Source: Haplomitrium mnioides (Eukaryota > Marchantiophyta > Haplomitriopsida > Calobryales). Taken from it: 40,273 nt of DNA. The notes beneath the pieces were generated by a model that saw only the letters and a program-made list of their open reading frames with translations, made no database searches and was not told where the DNA came from. Made by a program: the position numbers and the translations under genes. Shown here piece after piece: positions 31,062-40,273 of the stretch (position 1 is the stretch's first letter; every line of letters begins with the position of its first letter). The stretch spans positions 24,540-64,812 of the forward strand of contig JBNGIS010032408.1 of NCBI GenBank assembly GCA_049999725.1. Direction: 5' to 3'.

Positions 31062-32940
31062 GTGGCGGAAGGAAGGAACCCCTGGGTGGAAGTGGCAATG
31101 GCCAGTGGAGGGATGGCCAACCAGGTGCCACCTTCTGGGCTTCAGGGAAGGTTCAAATACAGGTCCTTCAAGGGACGCCCGAAGGATGACCCAGATGCAT
31201 GGTTGGATGATCTTGAGAACACTGCAGTAGCGAATGGGGAAGCCCATGTCAAGATTGGAATCCTGCCAGCAGTGCTAAAGGGAGAGGCCCAGCCCTGGTA
31301 CAAAGACCTGCCAAATAATGTTAAGAGGGACTGGCATGCATTCAAGGTGGCCTTCACAACAGAGTTCTGGGGGATTGGTGAAGAGACTGAGGCGCTGATC
31401 AAGATGGGTCAGCTCATGATGAAGAAGAAGGAGTTTGTGAGAAGGTTTCTCCAACGGTTCAAGAAGGTGGCGAGGAAGCTGAACCCTCCAACCACCGACG
31501 GAATGCTCACATCGTGGTTCCTGGCAGCGCTCCCTAAAGGAATTGGGACCTGGGTGCGCCAAACGGATCCACAAACTCTCAATGAGGCAGTCAATGCAGC
31601 CAGATCCTATGTGAAGGCTGCTACTACACGTTCTTGAAGGAAGGCAAGGTCCAAGTACGACTCTGACGATTCTTTGGACACATCGGACAGTGACGAAGAG
31701 ATGGATCAGAGTTCCGAGTCCTCCTCGGAAAGCGAGAATGAGTCGAGCAACAATAGCTCAGACAATGACCGGTCATCCAGGAGGAAAAAGAAGAAGAAGG
31801 ACCTGAAGAAGAAGAAGTAGGTGAAGGAGGTGCATCATCGCAAGGGGGCCAGCAAGGGGAGGTACAAGAAAACTGAACCCGAACCTGAGGCTAGCAGGAA
31901 GCCAGAGGGGAGGGATCGAATTGATGAGCTGAGCGCCAAGTTGGAGGCGATGAACATCCTCCTAGTAGGGATCAAGCCGAAGGGACGATCTCTGCCGACT
32001 CGGAGAGTTGGAGTCTGGTGTGTCCGCTGTAAGCAACACGGACATTCCCCCTAGGAATGTCTGAATGACACCAATGATGTGCAGTATGTAAGGGAGGAAG
32101 CACCAGAGTACGTGAGAGAAGAGGTGGAGTATGTCTTGGAGGAGGCCCCAGACATTGTGTATCAAATCAACGGGGGACCTCGGACAATTTTAAGCAAGCC
32201 TGCAGGAGGGAACGCAGGGCCTATGAATCAGTGGGCTGCTACTCGGCTACCCAAAACCACAATCATGGTGTGTTGGAATTGTGGCCAACTCGATCACATT
32301 TCAGCAAGCTGTCCGGAGCTGCGTAAGAGCAATTATGGGCAACCTCCTCCCCTCTGCTTCCAATGCAAAACGGAGGGGCATATAGCCATGAATTGCCCAC
32401 ACAGAAGGTTAGATGCTGCCCCTGGGCCAAGCTTGAATCCTCCTCCCCCCTCAAATGCCAATCTGATCACTCTAGACATGGAGGAGGAAGTTGAGCTGCC
32501 ATGCTGGGAGACGCCAACTTCGGACGAGTGTTTCAGGGTCGTCACCAGGGCAGGGGCCAAAGCCAAAAGGAAAAGCCACAAGAAGACGGAGAAAAGAGCT
32601 AAGAAGGAAGTGGCTCGAGCGACCTCACCTCAAGATGATCCTGATTATCGGCGAGATCATCGGAAATGGTTCTACCCGGAGTAGCAGGACTAGGTGAGGA
32701 AGCAGCTGGAGGCTTTGGAGGCTCTGGAACAAGAGTAGGCAGAAGAGGACACCCTCAAGGAAGTCCGGAAGCAGCAGGGAGGGCTCCAAGAGGTGCAGGA
32801 GAGGATTGCAACTGCGGAATTGGGGGTGAGGCCCAGCCTCTACAACATTCAAGCGGACATAAGAAATTGTCCTATCATGGCCACAGTAGGCCAACTCCTC
32901 AAGGATAGTTCACTGTACTAGAGACAGATCCGTGAAGTGT
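31062..32940 (+). pseudogene. gag: E4 gag, single frame with stop codons
   Basis: Capsid and nucleocapsid protein, very similar to that of E1. Likely starts are 31062 or the Met of MANQVPPSGLQGRFKYRSF. Capsid pattern: DPDAWLDDLENTAVANGEAH, GEAQPWYKDLPNNVKRDWHA, SWFLAALPKGIGTWVRQTD. A Ser/Asp/Glu tract and a Lys tract follow (about 31660-31820), then a short helical segment IDELSAKLEAMNILLVG. The CCHC knuckles are at 32019-32060 (a TAG inside), 32271-32312 (CWNCGQLDHISASC) and 32355-32396 (CFQCKTEGHIAMNC). Stops are at 31635, 31818, 32052, 32682, 32691, 32736 and 32919, most at positions where E1 or context gives Gln, Arg or Trp. There is no frameshift over the whole gag-protease span, unlike E1. 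Confidence 0.9.
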
Positions 32941-33641
32941 TGATGGGTGCAAAGAGGAGGAAGAGGCTGCCCAAGGTGGGAGCTCCAGCAGTCCTACAAC
33001 TAGTCTGTGAAGACAAGGGGGCTCCGGAGATCGACATATAGATCACGGGGTGCACACTGTCTTTATTACCTGTAGATGGAGGGGCAGGAGTCAACATTAT
33101 GGTAGAGGAGACAGCACACAAGCTGGGATTCACGAAATTCCAGCCTACAGCTAGGATCATGAGGATGGCAGATGGATCACGAGTAAAGCCCCTAGGCTCT
33201 CTTCTTCAAATCCCAACCTTCATAGGGGGGAAAGAGTTCAGGCTGAATTATCTGGTAATGCGACCCGCCAGAGCTTCTCCTTACCCAGTGTTGATAGGAA
33301 GGCCGTGGCTGTATAGGGCCAGAGTAATGCACAACTGGGGGAACTCCACACTGGTTTTCGGCCCCGACAAAACGACAGTGCATTACGGTCCAATTCCTCA
33401 CTTGGGAGAAACGCAGCCTGAGGCAGATTACGAGAGTGTGTGGTCCAAGGAAGAAGAGGACTCGGAGCACCACTAATAGGTACAAGTGGTGAGTGAAGCA
33501 ACAGAGGAGGATTTGTTGGAGGAGGGTGTAGAGTCTGTCCACCAAAGTAAATTCTCAACCTATGACAAACCAGAGCACCAGTGGAAATCGGCGGCAGATG
33601 GGGCCAAGGGTGGGGACACTAAGGGGCACCACGACAAATGA
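32941..33641 (+). pseudogene. E4 aspartic protease domain
   Basis: It continues in the gag frame. The active site is LPVDGGAGVNIMVEETAHKL (Asp codon 33075-33077), then MADGSRVKPLG and YPVLIGRPWLYRARVMHNWG. The DGG motif is intact here. Stops at 33039 (TAG for the CAG seen in E1), 33474 and 33477 (E1 reads Tyr-Trp here). The frame ends with TGA at 33639, very near the point where the pol region is deleted relative to E1. Gag and protease therefore would have been the only products of this element. Confidence 0.85.
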
Positions 33642-33712
33642 AAGAGTTATCAGGATCAACAGAAAAACGAGGGCCCAATTGGGACCCCATCAAGGGTGTC
33701 CAGCAACCGCAG

Positions 33713-33778
33713 GTAAGTTGTATGTGTGTGTGTGAGTGTGTGTTTTGTGGGGGAGTGTTTCGTGGGGTTGTTTTGCAG
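33713..33778 (+). other. Candidate 66-bp intron in the E4 3' internal region
   Basis: CAGGTAAGTTG at the left and TTGTTTTGCAGGAG at the right are textbook plant splice donor and acceptor sequences, and the interior is T/G-rich. E1 keeps the donor (GGTAAGC at 12329) but has GCATGAG at the acceptor. It lies after the coding region, so splicing would affect only the 3' leader to the polypurine tract unless a longer upstream frame was used. The flanks (33642-33712 and 33779-33865) show no coding potential. Confidence 0.35.
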
Positions 33779-33865
33779 GAGATACAGAGTCGAGCCAGCA
33801 ACCAGCAATAGAGGCACCAGAAAATTGAGGGAGAAGAAGTGTGTTTGCGGGGACGCTTCACACTT

Positions 33866-33878
33866 GAAGGGGGAGTTA
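33866..33878 (+). other. E4 polypurine tract
   Basis: GAAGGGGGAGTTA immediately before the 3' LTR, identical to that in E1. Confidence 0.88.
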
Positions 33879-36800
33879 TGTCAGCCGGTGGTTTGGAGCA
33901 CTAAAGCTGAATTCGCGAAATCAGAAGCACCATTGGCAATATGTTCCCTTTGCATGTGTGAAGGCCTCTCAAGAACAGCTGATTACCTCAAACAGTTGAT
34001 AAGAGCAGGGTGCATGAGTCCTGGGAGGGAAACAGGATCATGGCGGAGGAGAGGAGGAAGGAGAGCAGTGATCGCCAACCAAGGGAGGGGCCCCATTTTC
34101 AAATTCGAAGCAGGCCAGCGAGAATCCGTGGGCCTAAGGAGGATGCGGGGGTCGGAGCATGGGGAGAAGGAATAGAGCAGCCACCCATGGCGAGGCGATC
34201 GCAAGAGGAAGAAGAAGGGATCAACAACAAGGAAGCCCGAAGGCACTCCGAAGAAAGGCAGATCGTGGGGGTCATGCAGGGGTCACAAATCGAGAAACAA
34301 GCATTAGAAGCTGACAGGAGAAGGTGAGATCGTCACGAGGGTGAGCAAGGTCAAGGAAGACGGACGCCTCGATCCCGCAAGCAAGAGCGAGCCTTGCAGA
34401 GGTCGATCAAACGCTCCATTCGAGTCGGTAAGTCCTGGCGGAAGAGTGGAGTCCCCGAAAGGTCCCGCAAGATTCCACGGAAACGTGGCGTCCCCAAAGC
34501 CTTCGCGGGATTCTGCAGACAACGTGGTGGCACCAAGAGGCCCGCGGATCTGCGGACAGACGCCTCTCTAAGTGGGGAGCTCACTTAACCTGGTTCCGAT
34601 TTGTCTTACGATGTGGGGAGCCTGGTTAAGAGGGATCCGCGAGGAACCCAATAGGGGAGCAAGGAAAGGAGCCCAAAACAGCGACTTATCGTGGGTCTGA
34701 CCGAAGGAAAACGGGAGAGTGCCGGAAGGGCGATGTATCCAAGATCCGAGAGGGGGAGGAGCACGGAAGCCGAAGGGGCGACCTAGCAAAGATTCGTCAA
34801 GAGGAAACTCAGAGAAGAGCCGAAAGGGGGACTGATCACCAGTCTGACCGAATAAGAGCGAGTGAAGGCGAAAAGGCGACTTGTCGACGAACCGGTTCGA
34901 ACGACGCGCATCAATGGCGAAGCGGTGACCCATTGCCAACCGTCCAACAAGAAGAAGGCTGAGCTAGAAGGGCGATATGGCGCCTATCCGGTGGGGGGAA
35001 ATGAAGGGCATGGCGGAAGGACGATATATCGGTGAATCGACGAGCGAGATGAGAACGGCCGAAAAATGAAGCTAATGTCGGTGCGGCCGACAGAGAAGCT
35101 AGCGGCGCCGAAAGGGTGACTCTTCACCGCTTTGGCATCTATATAGGTAAAAGTTTTACGGGGTGCAGCAAACGTCTGAAAGTTCGAAACGACGAATGGT
35201 CTAAAAAGGCCAAGTAGTTCTTATAACGAGCTTTTGGAAGTGTTAACGAAGATAACCTCAAGCGCGTGCGCAGTTCTTACTTCGAAGGTACGTTGAAATG
35301 GCGACATCAGCACCGTTCTTATTCGGCGAGTAGGGGAAGTCCGCGGCGGTTCTACAGATGACGTGACGAGTGTAGGGAGTCCGCGGGAGGCTTCGGAAAC
35401 GTGGCACGCTGAGGAGGCGAGATGTGTTTCCGAAGGTCAACTTCGGAAGAAGGGTCCGCGCGACGGTCCACCTACCCCTTTGTGGGGCGGCGTCGGACGG
35501 CGCCCTACGGATGACGTGGCTCCTTGGGAAGCGCGCAGGGGTTCCGTAGGTCAACATCGGAAGAAGGTCAGCGTGACGGTTTGCCTACCCCTTTGCGGAG
35601 CGGCGTTGGATGGAGGTCTTCGGAGGATGTGGTGACTCCAAGGACCCTGAGGCAATTCACGAGACATGCGGCGCAAGGAGAGGAGCTCACTTGACCTCAG
35701 GCAACGTGCGGGTCAACTACAAAAGGAGAGGTCAGCGCAACGGTCAGCTTACCCCCTTGCGAGGCAGCGTCGGATGGCGGTGCAGCGGACGACGTGGCGC
35801 GAGGAGAAGAAAGGAGAATCTATGGGGGGATCTAAGGAGATTCCTTGGAGTTGGTTCCGTGGGGCGCTGTGGGACTCGGTTCTTTGGACCTGGTTCTACG
35901 GGAATCTGCGGAATCTCTTCCCTCAAGATTCTTTGGAGCTCCTCGTTCAAGTTACCGTTGTACTTGGCTTTTCTTTCATCAACTGTAGGACACGCGGCGC
36001 TTTCTCCCATCCTGTAGTAACGGGATTACCGAAAAGTGAAGCCATGCGTCGTCCTCCCCTATTCCGAGCTAACGGCAATAACGACTATTCATCGAATCGG
36101 GCGTCGGAGGGCAAGGTGCGAGGGGAGTATACATTGTTTGCTTTCAAATTCTTTTGGGTTGATGCACAGGCAATTGTTGGAGATATAGCGATGCAAGGCA
36201 CGAGATTCGCGCATGGTAAGGCAGGGCGATAATTCAGTGAAAGCTATGTGAAGCAGAGGTACTAGCCCAAGGGGAACTGAGGGATTTAGAGGAGGACTAG
36301 GGGGAGACCCAGGTGACCTCATCCTTGTAGGCGAACTAGGGCGGAGGGTTACTGATACGATAACTGGAAGGAGTTTTTGGTCTGTTGAGAACTAAGGAGG
36401 GGCTACCGAGTAGGGAGCTTGGGGTCGTCTCGACGTTTCACGAGCAATTGCGGGGCGTGACAGCGATAACAAGAAAGGGGAATCGCGCATGGTAAGGTAG
36501 GGCGATAATTCAGTGAAAGCTACATGAAGCAGAGGTACTAGCCTAAGGGGAACCGGGGGATTTAGAGGAGGACTGGAGGGAGACCCAGGTGACCTCATCC
36601 TTGCAGGTGGACCAGGGCGGAGGGTTACTGATACGATAGCTAGAAGGAGTTTTCGGTCGGTTGAGAACTAAGGAGAGGCTGCCAAGGAGGGAGCTTTGAG
36701 TCTCTTGGCATTCCCTTGTGCAAGCGCATCAACCCAGAGTGTTCGGAGAACACTCTGGTGTGTTATTCTTCAAGTGGAGCTTAGAGGAGGGCTGTACGAG

Positions 36801-37699
36801 TGCTGGTGCAATTGGCGTAGTAAGACCCGTTGAGGCTTAAGGGTGGAGTGGGCTACCTGTAGCTGCTAAAGCTGTCTTCAAGAGGTGGAAGTAAAAGAAA
36901 CTCTCTTCCTAGCTTGAGGAAGTAAAAGCAGGGCTTCTCGCGATGGAAGTTCAAAAACTATCTAGAGAGGTGGGTGTGTGGGTTGCTGGGCTGCAGTTGT
37001 AAGGCAGCGGGACTCATAAGGGAAGTATTATCAGTTAGAAATCCATAAGCCTTCAAAGACTCTATTTTCTCTTGCACATAGTGTACAAATGTGTTTGTTC
37101 ATATTTGTGTAGTTAGATTTCCTTTTTGCATTGTGTTGTAAGTTGTATTAGATTAGGAGATACAGATCAGCTGAGCAGACCTTGGGGACAGCCTTGAAGG
37201 GGGAGACCAATCCCTTGACACAAGTCTGGCATCTTGGAGGTAAATGCTCTCTGGTCTGATTCTGTTGCATAGATTAGGACTTAGTGCATTAGGATAGTTA
37301 GGATAATCTAGTTCAGCTTTGTGACAACCTTGAGAGGGGGAGTCCAACCTTTTGTAGTGTTGAGGTGTGTAGGTCACCAGCACCATTCTGCCCACGCACA
37401 AATAAGGTGGCAGGACCTACGTCATTGGGTCCTAGGAATAAAGAGGAAGAATCACACGAATCACAATTGGGTGTTATGAATGTGGACTTGAGAGAATGGT
37501 TGAATGTCTGACTTGAGTGTGCGAAGAAGAAGAGTGAGAAAAACATGCCAGGCTTGTAAGGAGAGGAAGAGTCCTTAAGGTCTGAAAGTGGTAACTGGCA
37601 AGGGGCCATCTCATAAAAGAACCTGAAAGCCCGAAACCCGTCCTCCCTTGCCTCGAAGCAGGGCCTGAAAAGATTAAGACCCGAAATAGGGGAGCGACA
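33879..37699 (+). repeat. E4 3' LTR (3821 bp)
   Basis: Begins TGTCAGCCGGTGG and ends GGGGAGCGACA, collinear with 27095-30903 along its entire length. It carries four ACGTGGC motifs (34483, 35399, 35514, 35792), the three GGTCAAC modules (35435, 35549, 35711) and the 276-bp tandem duplication. Differences from the 5' copy are mainly transitions. The longest frame inside (35666-36232) has no recognisable domain and is broken in the 5' copy, so it is not called. Confidence 0.93.
36214..36712 (+). repeat. 276-bp tandem duplication in the E4 3' LTR
   Basis: TGGTAAGGCAGGGCGATAAT at 36214 and TGGTAAGGTAGGGCGATAAT at 36490, corresponding to 29431 and 29708 in the 5' LTR. Present in both LTRs, so it existed before this insertion. 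Confidence 0.85.
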
Positions 37700-37704
37700 A
37701 TATC
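37700..37704. repeat. Target-site duplication of E4, right copy (ATATC)
   Basis: ATATC after GCGACA, identical to 27090-27094. On the minus strand it is part of the Asp-Ile codons following the RT catalytic motif of E3. Confidence 0.93.
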
Positions 37705-38856
37705 ATCAAGAAATGGCATAGTTTTTTTTGGGATAAAATCTCTCAAGACCTTATTCATCCCATTCATCATATGTGCCACAGAGTTTGTAGCACCTTGAGG
37801 TAAAGTGCACATTCTCAATAAACCCAATGGTGTCCTCATAGTTGTTATATCCCTACTCCCTTCAACCAGCTAGAATTGGTCATAACCAGAGTAGAGATCA
37901 CCCATAGAATAGATAGCTCTCCCTGCAAATGCCTCAACAGCAAACTCTCCAACAATAGGCCCCACCCCTGTATTGCGGATGGTCACTTGATTTATAGGTT
38001 GGATATCTTGAATAAATTGCAGTGCCCCACTTTTCTTAGGCACTGTAAACCACCGGCTAGAATAAGGACCAAAAGATGGTTCCAAAATCTTCATATGCAT
38101 TTTCTCCTTCAAGAGGTCCAAGAGTTTTGGTAGATGAGCTCTTGGTACTGGAATTGGCTTCAAGTCCTAAGGTGCATGTGGAACAGTAAAAATAATCATC
38201 GGTACGACCACATCTGAATTTACACACCCAATTTCATGAGGCTCAAAAGCAAATGCCTTTCCATGCTTCTTGAGCATATCTCTAAATACATCCTCCTCTT
38301 GAGGGAAAAAAAATTCTCCTGAACCAATCTTCAACTCCTCCAAGGTAGTAGGAGTAAACTTATTTCCAACTTTGGAAATCTCTCTCAAACTCTTTTCTTT
38401 TGAAGCCTTTCTTACTTGCTCACCAGAATCAAGTGGAAGAGGGTGGGCTACAGGTTTTACTTTCTTCTCCACTATTTTGTATCTTGTTTCCACTCTAGCC
38501 TCAAGTCCTACAAATGACTTAATGGTTGAATAGAGCTCTCTGGAATATAATGGCTCAACCTTGTCTTCATCTCTAACTCCAATCATAGCAAGCAAATCCA
38601 AAGGATCTTCAACCCCTTGCTCCAAATAAACACCTAAAATTTCTTCATCTTCATCCATCACACTCATTTTTTTGAAATCTTTTTCCATTCTTTTGATTTC
38701 TTTTCTCTCCCAACTAGGCAAATCCACAAGTTGTGTATATATAGCAAATCCACTCTCAAAAACCTTCATAACTCTTGTACAAAAGGTACTTTCTTTCTGT
38801 AGCGAGAGCACCTTGTCAGTTGTACCTATATAGTCTTGCTCTATCGTGGCACCCAT
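37700..38856 (-). pseudogene. pol: E3 pol: N-terminal extension and RT, cut by E4
   Basis: The probable start is ATG at 38856-38854, inside TGATG, giving MGATIEQDYIGTTDKV. About 190 residues of unassigned sequence follow (VMKVFESGFAIYTQLVDLP, EEILGVYLEQGVEDP, YKIVEKKVKPVAHPLPLD). RT then has KKHGKAFAFEPHEIGC, IFTVPHAP then DLKPIPVPRAHLP, FTVPKKSGALQFIQDIQPIN, AIYSMGDLYSGYDQF and MRTPLGLLRMCTLPQGATNS. It ends with the catalytic FLDD (37702-37713), where E4 is inserted. Two stops (about 38167 and 37870) fall at Trp/Gln-type and Gln positions and lie in one frame. The extension could be a processed pol-leading domain; I cannot assign a function. Confidence 0.88.
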
Positions 38857-40273
38857 CAAAAATCCTGAAACTCTTCTGTGATTGTAGGTGGAGAATAGTT
38901 TCTCAAGCTATCTCGGTTCCTTTCATGATTTGCATGGACAATTAGAAACTGTACCACCTTTCTTCCATCTTCACTACGCTCTTGAGCATATGCTGATCCA
39001 TCATCCAAAACTTTTGTTTCCATCCTTGCAGTTGTAATATAAGGCTGCCCAAAGATCATTGGATATGATGTGCCATGTTGCACAAAGAAATTTTGCTCGG
39101 TAATCACATCCCCAACCTTCACTTTCACATTTGGGCAAGCTCCAAAAGGCTCTCCTCGTGTATTATTTGTTGCTCGAATTACCCAACCATGGTTTGTATC
39201 AATTGGCCACTTTCCTTGTTTGTAGATGTCCTTAGAGACAAGATTAATCTCTGATCCATGATCAATTAGTGTAATCATTGGATTAGCCAAGTCCTCTATC
39301 TTCACCACTGTCTCAGTAGTGGCTCTAGCCCAATGGCTTTTTGAGTAGTGGCTTGAAGACTTTTCATCCGCTTGCTCCAATCTCACCTTATGATTGGTGC
39401 AGCATCGAGCTAATTCTAGCTCCTCCTCCTTGGTTACTCTTGACTCAAGAGCATTGGTTATGGCTGTCTCGCCAATCAATTGCCTTTTCTTCTTAATAGT
39501 ATTGATAATGACATCATGAAATTCTTTCTTAGCGATTTCAAGAATCTCTCTTAAGGTGAACTCAATCTTGGCATTGAGCACTCTTTCTTCCAATACTTCT
39601 CTGAGATCTGTGGCTGCCTCAATGTCAGATTGCAGCTTGTATGTTGGAGTCTTTTCTTGCTCTTTGGTTTTTCCCTTATCAAGAGCGGAAGGCAAAACAT
39701 CCTCCATAGTTTCCTCTCTTGATGGTTGTGTTTTCTCACCTCTTTGTGGCCTCTTTGAAGTTGGCCTCTCCTTACTAGTACTAGCTTCTTCCCTTCTTCT
39801 TTTCTCCTCTACATAAGCCTCATGCTGATTTTTGGCAATATAAGCATGAATTGAAAGAGTGTCTACTGGATCATCCCATCCAGTAGCAATTCTGATAGTT
39901 GTGGCAACCTTTAGCAAATCTGCTCTTTTAGTGTTGCCTTCTTCCATAGCAGAGAAGGCACAACTCCACATCCCACTGGGTTCTACATGTCTGGTGAATT
40001 CACGCTCCACCTCAATTCCATAGGTGGCATCCTCTACTTACGTACTAGCAAGTTTCTGTAGGTACTCTTCAACAACTCCCTTCATTCCTCCTTTTCTGAA
40101 ATTGGTTTTGAGGATCTCACCTGTATCTTTGAGAACAATCTTGCCCTTCTTCCAATAGATTACTCCCAGATGAATAGAATGAGCAAAATCTTCACATTCT
40201 TTCCTTGAATGTTCGGTGCTATCACACCAGATGCACCGCTAGACATATCCAAATCTTTGGGTAGGTTGAACGC
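38856..40273 (-). pseudogene. E3 gag C-terminus and aspartic protease
   Basis: Reading leftward from the edge: a CCHC knuckle CIWCDSTEHSRKEC (40194-40235), preceded by an in-frame TAG probably from CAG, then IHLGVIYWKKGKIVLKDTG. A TAA near 40038 (probably from CAA) precedes the long open frame from 40010. The middle is charged and Lys/Glu-rich (about 39480-39850). The protease core is near 39270: MITLIDHGSEINLVSKDIYK, then GWVIRATNNTRGEPFGACPN and YPMIFGQPYITTARMETKVL. The motif is DHGS rather than D(T/S)G. The frame ends at TGA 38858-38856, overlapping the pol ATG. Protease is thus in the gag frame, unlike E1, where it is in frame with RT. Confidence 0.85.

Larger units (their letters stand above)
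27095..37699 (+). mobile_element. E4: gag/protease-only gypsy element with giant LTRs, nested in E3
   Basis: A structurally complete insertion: TG...CA ends (TGTC and GACA terminal inverted bases), 5-bp duplication, 5' LTR of 3809 bp, internal region of 2975 bp, 3' LTR of 3821 bp. LTRs are about 72% of the element. Same family as E1. Compared with E1, the internal region lacks about 2.9 kb covering RT, RNase H and integrase: similarity follows E1 to about 9320 and resumes at about 12285 (junction about 33618-33669 here). Because the LTRs, polypurine tract and duplication are normal, this shortened form itself was mobilised, with enzymes supplied in trans. LTR identity is about 90-93% by eye in sampled parts. 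Confidence 0.94.
37700..40273 (-). mobile_element. E3, right fragment (5' part: gag end, protease, pol N-terminus, RT)
   Basis: Minus-strand continuation of 25307-27094, entering from beyond the right edge, so the 5' LTR and most of gag lie outside the window. AT-rich composition and gene order differ from E1, E2 and E4. The coding damage is modest: the frames are long, with single stops and no frameshift in this half apart from the natural-looking gag/pol frame change. Confidence 0.9.

Noticed and set aside
33721-33745. GT microsatellite as a regulatory element
   Set aside because: A short imperfect TG run inside the candidate intron, not conserved in E1 beyond general T/G richness.
35666-36232. 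188-codon frame in the E4 3' LTR
   Set aside because: The equivalent sequence in the E4 5' LTR is broken, composition is that of GC-rich LTR DNA, and no domain is visible.

Overview
The window looks like a piece of a large, repeat-rich land-plant nuclear genome. I see no host gene. Essentially every base can be assigned to a 69-bp satellite or to one of four Ty3/gypsy LTR retrotransposons, all broken by stop codons, frameshifts or deletions. A plant source is inferred from a tRNA-Asp-type primer-binding site, very long LTRs (2.9 to 3.8 kb) and pol domains of plant gypsy type. The species cannot be named from the sequence.

Layout. 1-4012: about 58 copies of a 69-bp satellite, cut off by the window edge. 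4013-14105: element E1 (+), with LTRs, gag, protease, RT, RNase H and integrase; its 3' LTR contains a 100-N gap and is truncated. 14106-15136: about 15 more satellite copies. 15137-25306: element E2 (+), a distant relative of E1 with the same gene order and a truncated 3' LTR. 25307-27094 and 37700-40273: two halves of element E3 on the minus strand, a different gypsy lineage. It runs from gag and protease at the right edge to integrase at 25307. 27095-37699: element E4 (+), nested inside E3 exactly at the RT catalytic motif, with a perfect 5-bp target duplication (ATATC).

How the parts relate. E1 and E4 belong to one family: their LTRs, Gag and protease align closely. E4 has lost RT, RNase H and integrase and keeps only gag and protease between 3.8-kb LTRs, so it would need enzymes in trans from an E1-like partner. 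E2 is a cousin with the same Gag plan (low-complexity Lys and Ser/Asp tracts plus three CCHC knuckles) and the same DGG protease motif. E3 has its protease in the gag frame (DHGS motif) and a separate pol frame starting in a TGATG stop/start overlap.

History inferred from the nesting. E1 and E2 inserted into a satellite array. Both then lost their right ends in deletions, one rejoining satellite and one joining truncated E3. E4 later entered E3. Most premature stops are explained by C-to-T or G-to-A changes in CAG, CAA, CGA and TGG codons, as expected for methylated, silenced repeats.

The observations most worth following are the gag/protease-only element with giant LTRs, the satellite with a codon-multiple period that is open on both strands and has leucine-rich-repeat-like spacing, the ACGTGGC-rich LTR modules, and the TGATG gag-PR/pol junction.
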